NCBI GenBank assembly: GCA_002454335.1
Contig: DKIP01000041.1
Coordinates: 36,980-49,390, forward strand
DNA from: Cytophagaceae bacterium UBA6715
GTDB taxonomy: Bacteria; Bacteroidota; Bacteroidia; Cytophagales; Spirosomataceae
Length of the DNA: 12,411 bases
Reading direction: 5' to 3'
Part shown: one piece after another, positions 1 to 7,096 of the stretch
Numbering within the stretch: the first letter of the stretch is position 1
Layout: each line of letters begins with the position of its first letter
Notes under the pieces: model-generated
What the model was told of the DNA's origin: nothing
The model's database searches: none
What the model saw: only the letters and a program-made list of their open reading frames with translations
Program-made: the position numbers and the translations under genes

Positions 1-1341
1 TATTTTAAGCCTACGGCCTCAGGCCACTTATTGCCTTATTTAATTCAGGAGTCTGAATTACCTTTAGAATTGCCTAAAATCGATAAATATTTACCTACAG
101 AAACGGGTGAGCCGCCATTAGGACGTGCTGCGGATTCATGGAAATACCAGGGGCAATATGATTACGAATGGTCGACCATGCCGGGTTGGGCTGGTTCATC
201 TTGGTACTGGTATCGTTACATGGACGCACAAAATGATACTGCATTTGCTTCCGCGGAGGCAGTGAATTATTGGAAAGCTGTTGACCTGTACATTGGTGGT
301 TCTGAGCATGCCACGGGACACTTGTTGTACTCGCGTTTTTGGAATAAGTTCTTGAAGGATTTAGGGTATGTAGCGGAGGAGGAATTTGCGAAGAAATTGA
401 TTAATCAAGGGATGATTCAAGGTCGGTCAAATTTTGTCTATCGTGTTAAAAATTCCGATCGAGTGACTTTTGTGTCACATGGATTAAAAGATCAATACGA
501 TGTGGCTGCGCTGCATGTGGATGTGAATATTGTGGAGAATGACGTGTTAGACGTAGAAGAATTCAAGCGTTCTCGTAACGATGTACCTTCGGATGCGCAA
601 TTCATCTTGGAAGATGGAAAATACGTTTGCGGTTGGGAAGTGGAGAAAATGTCCAAATCGAAATTCAACGTTGTGAATCCGGATGATTTAATTGCCAAAT
701 ATGGTGCAGATACCTTGCGTGTGTATGAGATGTTCTTGGGGCCATTGGAGCAATTCAAGCCTTGGAATACAAATTCCATCTCTGGGTCGCATAATTTCTT
801 GCGCAAGGTATGGCGTTTGTTCTTTGATGAGCAAGCACAAAAATCGCTACTGGTGGATACTCCAGCATCTCCGGAAGAATTAAAGGTTTTACATACAGCC
901 ATTCGCAAGGTTCAGGATGACTTGGATCGTTATTCATTTAATACGGTTGTCTCGACCTTGATGATTTGCGTAAATGATTTAGGCCAATTGAAATGCCATA
1001 AGAAATCGGTGCTTCGTGAATTGGTTTTATTGCTATCTCCTTATGCGCCGCACATGGCCGAAGAATTATGGTTGGCCTTAGGAGAAGAAGCAGGAAGTAT
1101 TTCGCATGCCAAATTCCCGGTATTCAATCCTGAATTTTTGGTAGAGAATGAATTCAATTATCCGATTTCCTTTAATGGGAAGGTGAAATTAACCTTAGCC
1201 TTTTCTGCGACGGCAAGTCCCGCTGAGGTGGAGGCAGCTGTGCTGGCTAATGAACAAGTGCAGAAACACTTGGATGGCAAAGCACCTACGAAAGTGATTG
1301 TGGTTCCGAAACGGATTGTGAATATAGTATTAGGGAAATAG
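1..1341 (+). CDS. leuS: Leucyl-tRNA synthetase, C-terminal part (5' end outside window)
   Basis: Class I aminoacyl-tRNA synthetase that charges tRNA-Leu with leucine in the cytoplasm. The reading frame is open from base 1 (YFKPTASGHL...), so the gene starts upstream; 446 codons are visible, roughly the C-terminal half of a bacterial LeuRS. The class I signature KMSKS is encoded at 646-660, where its second lysine helps stabilise the transition state in adenylate formation. Upstream of it is the LeuRS-type stretch WSTMPGWAGSSWYWYRYMD, followed by YIGGSEHATGHLLYSRFW. After KMSKS come the helical anticodon-binding domain (with LLSPYAPHMAEELW) and a small C-terminal domain ending in a Lys-rich, Val-rich tail. 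The HIGH motif and most of the CP1 editing domain lie outside the window. No frameshift is seen. It converges on the coiled-coil gene and is closed by the hairpin just after its TAG stop. Housekeeping gene; identification is near certain. Confidence 0.97.
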   Translation, partial: YFKPTASGHLLPYLIQESELPLELPKIDKYLPTETGEPPLGRAADSWKYQGQYDYEWSTMPGWAGSSWYWYRYMDAQNDTAFASAEAVNYWKAVDLYIGGSEHATGHLLYSRFWNKFLKDLGYVAEEEFAKKLINQGMIQGRSNFVYRVKNSDRVTFVSHGLKDQYDVAALHVDVNIVENDVLDVEEFKRSRNDVPSDAQFILEDGKYVCGWEVEKMSKSKFNVVNPDDLIAKYGADTLRVYEMFLGPLEQFKPWNTNSISGSHNFLRKVWRLFFDEQAQKSLLVDTPASPEELKVLHTAIRKVQDDLDRYSFNTVVSTLMICVNDLGQLKCHKKSVLRELVLLLSPYAPHMAEELWLALGEEAGSISHAKFPVFNPEFLVENEFNYPISFNGKVKLTLAFSATASPAEVEAAVLANEQVQKHLDGKAPTKVIVVPKRIVNIVLGK

Positions 1342-1345
1342 ATTG

Positions 1346-1371
1346 AAAGGGCTGAGGAATCAGCCCTTTTT
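1346..1371. terminator. Bidirectional intrinsic terminator between convergent genes
   Basis: A perfect 10-bp inverted repeat, AAAGGGCTGA (1346-1355) and TCAGCCCTTT (1360-1369), encloses a GGAA loop. It begins four bases after the leuS stop codon and ends in a T run on the + strand (TTTTT at 1367-1371, overlapping the stem). On the - strand the T run is shorter (TTT then CAATC). The coiled-coil gene's TAA stop is at 1370-1372, so the same hairpin is suitably placed to end both transcripts. Confidence 0.88.
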
Positions 1372-1876
1372 AGTTGTGGACAACAAGATCAATAACTTTA
1401 AATAATGTGAGGCAAAAGGTCATTAAGCCAAGTGTCCATTTGATATGTGATTTCATTGTTTTTTCAATTGTAGCCTCGATTCTAGCTTCAAAAGAAACGA
1501 ATCTCGCTTCAAGGGTTTGAAATTTGCCTTCAAGGGAATAGAATCTATTTTCAAGTTCATAAAACCTTTTTTCAAGTTCATGAAATTTGCCCTCGAGTAC
1601 AATGAATCTACCCTCTAGTACTTGGAATCTACCCTCAAGCTCAATAAATTTTCCTTCAAGTTCACAAAAGTCCATCCGCAATTGTGCCACATCTGCAGCC
1701 ACTTCATCCAATCGCTGATCCAAATGATTAATGTGATTGAATGCAGATTTCATGAGAAGGGTGTTCACATCCTGATCCGTTAATGCTTCACCCAAGGAAA
1801 ACTTGTTCTCAATCAGCTGAATTCGTGGCTGAATCATTTCGAGGAGTAGGTTCTCAATTTTGATATTCTTTTTCAT
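1370..1876 (-). CDS. Heptad-repeat coiled-coil protein with C-terminal membrane anchor
   Basis: Unrecognised protein of 168 aa from the ATG at 1876; a GTG at 1900 would add MSSNLARK. I prefer the ATG because it gives a typical MKKN start, but neither start has a Shine-Dalgarno site. Three parts are visible. Residues 1-65 form a mixed helical region (IENLLLEMIQPRIQLIENKF, then an NHINHLDQRLDEV helix). Residues 71-133 form nine consecutive seven-residue units of the type xxLEx(K/R)F, a long amphipathic coiled coil. Residues about 147-166 (WTLGLMTFCLTLFKVIDLVV) form one hydrophobic segment three residues from the C-terminus, resembling a tail anchor. There is no signal peptide, so the coiled coil should lie in the cytoplasm. 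The general plan (coiled coil plus C-terminal helix) resembles DUF1640/CCDC90-like proteins, but I cannot assign a family. It stands 81 nt from the cytochrome gene and is probably a separate unit. Function unknown. Confidence 0.72.
   Translation of the reverse strand: MKKNIKIENLLLEMIQPRIQLIENKFSLGEALTDQDVNTLLMKSAFNHINHLDQRLDEVAADVAQLRMDFCELEGKFIELEGRFQVLEGRFIVLEGKFHELEKRFYELENRFYSLEGKFQTLEARFVSFEARIEATIEKTMKSHIKWTLGLMTFCLTLFKVIDLVVHN
1478..1666 (-). repeat. Nine imperfect 21-bp tandem units encoding coiled-coil heptads
   Basis: Inside the coiled-coil gene, nine back-to-back 21-bp units encode CELEGKF, IELEGRF, QVLEGRF, IVLEGKF, HELEKRF, YELENRF, YSLEGKF, QTLEARF and VSFEARI. The positions for Leu, Glu and the final Phe are nearly invariant, while the first two positions of each unit drift. 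On the + strand the repeat appears as recurring TCAAG/CTCAAG blocks spaced 21 bases apart. The units are diverged at the DNA level, so the array looks old rather than freshly expanded. Confidence 0.85.
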
Positions 1877-1957
1877 CTTACGGGCTAAGTTTGATGACAC
1901 AAATTTCGTCCGGAGAAATACCTTTTCCTATTCAAAAAGTAACTAATTGAATGATTA

Positions 1958-2968
1958 TCAATGAATTGATTTAATCCATTCGCGAATGAGGGCGACACCT
2001 TCTTGGTGAATAATGGTGCGGCCGAGTTCCGGCATCATGACACCAGGATCATGCGAATTCATCCGATAGAGCAAAATACTTTCTGCGGGTTTCCCCGCAA
2101 CGATGTCATACAATAAACCGCCTGACCCGCGACCTGCCGCCACGGGTGATTTCATGATGCCGTAAGCCGTCGTACCATAATAGCGATAATCTAAAAATAA
2201 GCCAGAACTCTTAGCGGGTCCTTTCGGATTGTGGCAATGCGCACAATTGATGTCTAAATATGCCTTTACTCGTTCATTGAGTGGAGCATTCTCGTCGATA
2301 TACGAAACGAATTTTGGCCTAGTTCCGGGTACATTTGTCAACTGATTCGTCTGACTCCAATAATCCAATTGGTTTTCTTCTCCATGGGCATAGCGCATCG
2401 AGGCATTCATTTGTCGGGCGCTTGGACCTATCGGCGTCATTATGCCATCGCGTTCGTGGCATCCTTTGCATTGATTCATATTCGGCACGACATAATGTAC
2501 CTGCTGCTTTTTACCCTGCATGTTTTTGAACTCCACCAAACTCGTCCCTCCAGCTACTTCTAAATAGGCTTCGGTTTGCTCTTCATTCCAAATATAAGGC
2601 AATGCCACCCAGCCTGTAGTTTCGTGGCTTAGGATACGTGTTTCCATGATTCGCCGACCAGATTCCGGTTTGCGTTCATCGATGGGATAATAAAAGGTTT
2701 TGGCTATGCGTGTTCCCACCGGGAATTGTAAAACGGAATCCGGATTATAAGCGACTGATTTTCCTGCAGGTAATTGAACGAAACGTAATTTATGGGCGTA
2801 ATCTGAAAATAGGGGACTTGTTAGCTCATAAGGTGTAACACCGTTGACTGGAATTTGATCCTTCAGGTTCCCTTGAAACAAGCCATAATCGGACAATTTC
2901 ATTGGGAATTTAGGTGCTTGTTGGTACGAAAATAAGCCAAGAAGTAAGATGAATCCCAAGTAACGCAT
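1958..2968 (-). CDS. Secreted di-heme c-type cytochrome-like protein (TIGR03806/HNE_0200 or SO2930-like family)
   Basis: Exported protein of 336 aa with two covalent haem-binding sites. The start is taken at the ATG at 2968 because it opens a signal peptide (MRYLGFILLLGLFSYQQA) and lies 2 nt after the stop of the beta-helix gene; the longer frame from 3007 would bury the signal inside the protein. CXXCH motifs are CKGCH at residues 167-171 and CAHCH at 242-246. A distal Met ligand may come from VMMPELGR near 310-317, a place typical of cytochrome c folds. The N-terminal 150 residues (LSDYGLFQ..., TPYELTSPLFSDYAHK) are non-haem and characteristic of the family, as I recall it. That family is commonly encoded next to, or fused with, a beta-helix protein of the TIGR03805 type, as here. 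Expected in the periplasm and probably in electron transfer, but the redox partner and substrate are unknown. Confidence 0.85.
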   Translation of the reverse strand: MRYLGFILLLGLFSYQQAPKFPMKLSDYGLFQGNLKDQIPVNGVTPYELTSPLFSDYAHKLRFVQLPAGKSVAYNPDSVLQFPVGTRIAKTFYYPIDERKPESGRRIMETRILSHETTGWVALPYIWNEEQTEAYLEVAGGTSLVEFKNMQGKKQQVHYVVPNMNQCKGCHERDGIMTPIGPSARQMNASMRYAHGEENQLDYWSQTNQLTNVPGTRPKFVSYIDENAPLNERVKAYLDINCAHCHNPKGPAKSSGLFLDYRYYGTTAYGIMKSPVAAGRGSGGLLYDIVAGKPAESILLYRMNSHDPGVMMPELGRTIIHQEGVALIREWIKSIH

Positions 2969-2970
2969 GC

Positions 2971-4170
2971 CTAAAATTGGTTCGATTTGACATATTCCTG
3001 TACACAATCCAACTCCGCGGGATTACGCCGCACGTTTTTGAAATCATGCTCCGCGTCCATGTTTGCCACCGACTGATTGACATTATGGTGCACACAAATG
3101 CGATGCTGAGGCAAATAATTGCCATCGCTTCCGCAACGTGCCGTATCAAGAACTCCATCATAAACGACATGCGGTACATTTCTTCCAAATCGCAATTTGA
3201 AGCGATAAATCTGTGCAAATCGACCTGCTAACGGTACGCGTCCTAAACGACGCTCAAAGGTATTATTGAACACCGAAATGGCGGTCGGGTAGGGGTCATA
3301 CTCCTTATCTTTAATCGTGATTTCTGACATGAAATAAGAAATAATTCCAACGCCTACCGTTTGATGATTTAAAATCTTATTGTCGTAAATATCTACATGA
3401 CTCGTCGCCAAAATCAACATCCCCGTTCCTTTGGGTACTTTACCCACGATATTGCCTTTAGGAGCGAAATTCGATTGGTTATTTCCTTCGATAAGGTTGT
3501 CGTGAACCTTCACGAATCCTCCTTTTTTTTGAATCAAATCCGGTAAGTCAAATACCAAAATTCCGCCCGTATTTCCATAGGCATGGTTATGGTGCACATC
3601 CGCGTATAGTGAGTTTTCGATTTCAATCCCTGCAACATTCTGATAGGCTGTGCAATTTTTTACTTCGATGTGCTGTGATTGTCCTACATAAATTCCCGCA
3701 TCAGATGCGCCAATGGCAATGCAACTATCAATGAGAATATTCGAGCAAAGTACTGGATAAAGCGCATAGGAGCCATTTTGAGATTTGGGTCCTCCTGTCC
3801 ATTCGGCTTTAATTCGACGGAATGTGATATCCTTCACATGCATCGTTTTAATCAGATCCCCTTTGGAATCTTGAACAGTCAAATCTTCTAAAACGATATT
3901 TTCACAATTGGTGATTTTGATTCCCTCCGCACCGTTTTGTTGATCTTTGAAACTCAAAACCGTTTTGTCCATTCCTTTTCCGCGAATGGTGATCTTCTTT
4001 TTACCTTCTAGGGATAAACTACCTGAAATTTGAAAATTGCCGGACTCCAACTCAATTATATCCCCATCTGATGCCAGGATTAATCGGGTCTGTAGAGCCT
4101 TTTCAAATTGGGCTTGCCCCATGATTGGAGAAAGCCCAATGAATAAAAGAATGATGCTGAGGTACTTCAT
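2971..4170 (-). CDS. Secreted parallel beta-helix repeat protein (TIGR03805-like)
   Basis: A 399-aa exported protein. Residues 1-20 (MKYLSIILLFIGLSPIMGQA) are a signal peptide. A right-handed beta-helix follows, visible as repeated short strands with Asn/Asp/Gly turns: ITIRGKGMDKTVLSF, GIKITNCENIVLEDLTV, ILIDSCIAIGASDAGIYVG, HIEVKNCTAYQNVAGIEI, DVHHNHAYGNTGGILVF. This is the NosD/pectate-lyase-like architecture, usually used for binding or cleaving polysaccharides; no catalytic residues can be named with confidence. The C-terminal 100 residues leave the repeat pattern and contain two cysteines (TARCGSDG and HRICVHH) that could pair. It lies 5 nt after the LTxxQ gene and 2 nt before the cytochrome gene, so all three are very likely one transcript. 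An A8 run on the coding strand (3523-3530) is followed directly by GGAGG. Role unknown. Confidence 0.85.
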   Translation of the reverse strand: MKYLSIILLFIGLSPIMGQAQFEKALQTRLILASDGDIIELESGNFQISGSLSLEGKKKITIRGKGMDKTVLSFKDQQNGAEGIKITNCENIVLEDLTVQDSKGDLIKTMHVKDITFRRIKAEWTGGPKSQNGSYALYPVLCSNILIDSCIAIGASDAGIYVGQSQHIEVKNCTAYQNVAGIEIENSLYADVHHNHAYGNTGGILVFDLPDLIQKKGGFVKVHDNLIEGNNQSNFAPKGNIVGKVPKGTGMLILATSHVDIYDNKILNHQTVGVGIISYFMSEITIKDKEYDPYPTAISVFNNTFERRLGRVPLAGRFAQIYRFKLRFGRNVPHVVYDGVLDTARCGSDGNYLPQHRICVHHNVNQSVANMDAEHDFKNVRRNPAELDCVQEYVKSNQF

Positions 4171-4175
4171 GTGAA

Positions 4176-4535
4176 TTAGTTTCTTGGAGGACCACCCGCA
4201 CGCATTTGCGACTGCATCGTCTTGTATTTCTCTAATTGCTCAGGTGTCAAAATAGCCTTCAACGCTTCTTGTTGGCCTTCATTAATCTTCTTCATTTCTC
4301 CCATCATCTCTTCGCGATCCATCCCAGCTTGACGGAATTCCATCATCTTTTCAATGCGTGCAACAATCAAGGGTTCAATTTTGTCTTCTTGCTCTTTCGT
4401 CAATTTCAATTCTGAACTCATGCGGTTCAATTGATTCATAGCCATTTCCTGAGGACTTGGCATTTGTGCGTAAACTGCTTCGCTAGCTCCCATGAAGGCA
4501 ACGACCATGGCGATTGTTGTTAAGATCTTTTTCAT
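4176..4535 (-). CDS. Small Met-rich periplasmic LTxxQ (Spy/CpxP-like) protein
   Basis: A 119-aa protein with a clear signal peptide (MKKILTTIAMVVAFMGASEA, AxA-type cleavage after VYA at residue 23). The mature part is a predicted helical hairpin with two LTxxQ-type motifs, LTKEQ (45-49) and LTPEQ (96-100). These are the hallmark of the Spy/CpxP/CnrX/zinc-resistance superfamily of periplasmic chaperones and metal sensors. The mature region holds 12 methionines in about 96 residues, mostly in pairs or near each other (KMMEF, EEMMGEM). The ending AGGPPRN is probably disordered. Known relatives sense or buffer envelope stress or bind metal; Met richness would fit copper or general hydrophobic client binding, but that is inference. 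It starts 32 nt after the eboF stop and is followed within 5 nt by the beta-helix gene, making it the first of a three-gene secreted block. Confidence 0.8.
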   Translation of the reverse strand: MKKILTTIAMVVAFMGASEAVYAQMPSPQEMAMNQLNRMSSELKLTKEQEDKIEPLIVARIEKMMEFRQAGMDREEMMGEMKKINEGQQEALKAILTPEQLEKYKTMQSQMRAGGPPRN

Positions 4536-4567
4536 TTTGATAAGTTTAGAATTCCAAGTTAACCAAT

Positions 4568-5932
4568 TTATTCAAACACCGTATTCCAAATCAAAGAATA
4601 AACTTCCGTCGGCTCCATTTTATCAGTTGATTGATTATCAGCGATATACAATGGATAATAAGCTTCATCGCAAAATGGACTACCATGGGACCCTTTGACC
4701 AAATTCGCATCTAATGGAATTACATCCATGCGATACCGGAAACCTGTCAATTTACGTGCCAATTTATAGGCTGCACGTAGTTTGATGAATGGGTTTTTAG
4801 GATCCATGAACATCTCGACGGGGTCATACCCAGGTTTTTTGAAGATGTCTACACAACGGGCAAAATCGGGTGCTTTGTTGTCGTCCAACCAGTAGTAATA
4901 GGTGAACCAAGCATCCGTATCAGCAATCAATACCAAGTCGCCCGCACGCGGATGATCGATGTGAAATGCGGCTAATTCCTCTCCAGATAACACTTTTTTG
5001 ACGCCACGTGTTTGCATCAACAGTAATTTTACTTCATCTAATACAGAAGCATCAGGACAATATACATGTGCGATTTGGTGATCAGATACGGCAAATGCAC
5101 GTGATGCACCCGGATCTAATAATTCTAATCCTTGTTCCTCCCGCAAGGCGATATAACCTGCTTGGCGCAAGATGCGATTCAAATGAACGGGTTTGGAAAC
5201 GTTATTAATTCCATATTCGGAAAGGATAATAACTTTCGCACCCTTGTCTTCAAAATGGCTTACTAAACGCTCAACTACCTGATCGATTTCCAGCAAATCG
5301 CCTTTGATCTTTTCAAAATCCACCCCGAATTTCTGCAAGCAATAATCCAAATGAGGCAAATAGATAAAGGTCAGCGTCGCATCATATTTCTTATCCACGT
5401 AAATGGAGGCATCTGCAATCCATTTTGTCGATTTAATATTCGCATTAGGCCCCCAAAAATTAAACAAGGGAAATGTTCCAAAGGCCTCTTGCAGTTCATC
5501 ACGCAAATCCGCGGGATGACTATAACAATCAGGCATCTTCACGCCATCTGAGTGATATTGTGGCCGAGGTGTCACCGAATAATCTGCAGAGGAATACATG
5601 TTGTACCACCAAAATAAATTGGCGCAGGTAAAATTGGGGTCTTTTTTATGTCCGGCATCCCAGATTTTTTCATCCCCAACAAGCTTATTGGACTGTTTCC
5701 AAAACTTCACTTCCGAATCGATGTTGTCATACCAGCCGTTTCCTACAATTCCATGGGAACTCGGATATTTTCCCGTCAGGTATACACTTTGCGATGTCGT
5801 CGTCACGGCAGGAAAAGGAGGCTTAATTTTGGACTTTTTTTTACGCGAAATATAGCCGTCCAAAAATGGAGTATGTTTGCCTAAAATGCTATCGCTCAGG
5901 CCTACAATATCAATGACTACGGTTTTTTGCAT
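4568..5932 (-). CDS. eboF: EboF-type alkaline phosphatase/nucleotide pyrophosphatase superfamily protein
   Basis: A 454-aa soluble protein without a signal peptide, of the type I phosphodiesterase/nucleotide pyrophosphatase fold. The N-terminal strand VVIDIVGL carries Asp8, and VTTTSQSVYLTGKYPSSHG places the usual Thr nucleophile at about Thr44. Other ligand positions are LPHLDYCLQKFG (Asp197), ILSEYGI (Glu240-Tyr241) and KGSHGSP (His417). By my hand alignment, three of the seven usual metal ligands differ: the DxxGH His is Gln201, and the canonical SDHG pair is Glu-Tyr. VSDHQIAH (Asp285, His286) might supply alternative ligands. Family members hydrolyse phosphodiesters, sulfates or phosphonates; the ebo substrate is unknown and activity here is uncertain. 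The gene overlaps the end of eboE by 16 nt, using the ATG at 5932. It is last in the cluster, with 32 nt to the next gene. Confidence 0.88.
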   Translation of the reverse strand: MQKTVVIDIVGLSDSILGKHTPFLDGYISRKKKSKIKPPFPAVTTTSQSVYLTGKYPSSHGIVGNGWYDNIDSEVKFWKQSNKLVGDEKIWDAGHKKDPNFTCANLFWWYNMYSSADYSVTPRPQYHSDGVKMPDCYSHPADLRDELQEAFGTFPLFNFWGPNANIKSTKWIADASIYVDKKYDATLTFIYLPHLDYCLQKFGVDFEKIKGDLLEIDQVVERLVSHFEDKGAKVIILSEYGINNVSKPVHLNRILRQAGYIALREEQGLELLDPGASRAFAVSDHQIAHVYCPDASVLDEVKLLLMQTRGVKKVLSGEELAAFHIDHPRAGDLVLIADTDAWFTYYYWLDDNKAPDFARCVDIFKKPGYDPVEMFMDPKNPFIKLRAAYKLARKLTGFRYRMDVIPLDANLVKGSHGSPFCDEAYYPLYIADNQSTDKMEPTEVYSLIWNTVFE

Positions 5933-7095
5933 AATAGGTCTTGTATGTAGGTGACTTCACGGGCAATGGATGTCTCGATGGATTCTTGGTATTCGGAGGG
6001 TAAAACACCCCAGGTGTAGGTCTCAATTTCCATCATACGCGTTACATGGTGTTGTTGATGATATGCCAAGCTTTCCGTGATTTCCGCTTGCGTAGAATTC
6101 AATAAGCCATAGGAATCTAAGAACAAGGGCACATGGAAATGCACCCTCCACTCGTCGTATACGCCATCTTGGTATTGCGCTAAGGCTTCTCTCAAATCTT
6201 TGAATTGTTCGTAATTTCCATCTTTTTTCAAGGCCTTCACTTGATGTAAATAAGTAGGTTCCTCGTATTGTTTCAAGGCTTCGATGCGTGCGCTTGCGTC
6301 TTTTCGTAAATCAACTTGCAGTGCAGAACTGATTTGTATCTTACCGATCGAAATATTTTTCTCTGCTAATTCTTGTAAACACGATGCAGGTTTATCAAAG
6401 GAAACCCCATAATGACATACATCGAAACAGATGTGAATATGCCTGCGAACCCAATCTTCCGGAATGCCAGCTGTTATCGCAAAAGGAATCAAAATGTCTG
6501 TATACCAGTCGACGAATTCACGGTGATTTTCCAAGAGCCCATCTGGCTCCGGTTCGATGTCAATGTGAATCCATTTTCCCGTTTTTTGTTCCGTTTGAGC
6601 CAAATAGGGTACGAGTTTTAACAATTCCATCGTGGCCTGGTTAATGGCCGATCCGCGATTATCCCACCAATATTTATACGACAAGGGGGATGTTGAAATT
6701 CCCCCCTCATGTTGATCCGAAGGCAATAATTGAACTAATAAATCAATCAGCCGACGCGTATAATTGACACGATCCTGCTTGGTCCAGTCGGGCGCATGCA
6801 CCTGGTCTTTGACAATCGTATTGTGAAATCCGCCATACGGAAATCCGTTCAACGTAAATATGTAAATGTCTTCTTGGGCGAGCCAAGTTTTTAAGGCTGC
6901 CAACTTATTCGAATCTTCGCTTAAATCGATACTTGCCTGATTCGCAATCCGTAAACCCAATCCCATTGCGTGGTCTGGACAAACTTCTTGCTTTACCTTC
7001 GGGACGGTTGCTTGTAAATTGGCAAAATGTTCGTCCCAAATCTCCCCGGGATGTATGTTACTGCAATAGCTGAGGTGTCCGTAGGCTGTTTTCAT
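5917..7095 (-). CDS. eboE: EboE, xylose-isomerase-like TIM barrel protein
   Basis: A 392-aa cytoplasmic protein of the xylose isomerase-like/AP endonuclease 2 TIM-barrel type, known in this cluster as metabolite traffic protein EboE. Barrel motifs visible in order are YIFTLNGFPYGGFH (78-91), HIDIEPEPDG (177-186), HICFDVCHYGVSFD (221-234), GKIQISSAL (251-259) and, near the C-terminus, VHFHVPLF. Glu181 or Glu183, Asp225/His228, a residue of the QIS strand and the HFH histidines match where this fold usually places a divalent-metal site. Family members isomerise or epimerise sugars or inositols; the true substrate here is unknown. The ATG at 7095 lies 1 nt after the eboD stop, and the 3' end overlaps eboF. 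EboE next to a sugar-phosphate cyclase-like EboD suggests the two act on the same sugar-derived intermediate (inference). Confidence 0.9.
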   Translation of the reverse strand: MKTAYGHLSYCSNIHPGEIWDEHFANLQATVPKVKQEVCPDHAMGLGLRIANQASIDLSEDSNKLAALKTWLAQEDIYIFTLNGFPYGGFHNTIVKDQVHAPDWTKQDRVNYTRRLIDLLVQLLPSDQHEGGISTSPLSYKYWWDNRGSAINQATMELLKLVPYLAQTEQKTGKWIHIDIEPEPDGLLENHREFVDWYTDILIPFAITAGIPEDWVRRHIHICFDVCHYGVSFDKPASCLQELAEKNISIGKIQISSALQVDLRKDASARIEALKQYEEPTYLHQVKALKKDGNYEQFKDLREALAQYQDGVYDEWRVHFHVPLFLDSYGLLNSTQAEITESLAYHQQHHVTRMMEIETYTWGVLPSEYQESIETSIAREVTYIQDLLCKKP

Positions 7096-7096
7096 C

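Noticed and set aside
492..937. Open frames antisense to leuS.
   Set aside because: They lie wholly inside leuS, show no recognisable domain and have low-complexity composition typical of antisense frames.
1957..1970. Inverted repeat ATCAAT-GA-ATTGAT at the end of the cytochrome gene.
   Set aside because: The loop of two bases is too short, the stem is AT-rich and no T run follows, so it is probably chance.
2969..3007. N-terminal extension of the cytochrome protein (MCTGICQIEPILG).
   Set aside because: It overlaps the end of the beta-helix gene and would place the signal peptide internally; the ATG at 2968 is the better start.
2910..3231. Open frames on both strands across the beta-helix/cytochrome junction.
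   Set aside because: They overlap two well-supported genes in other frames and encode no recognisable protein.
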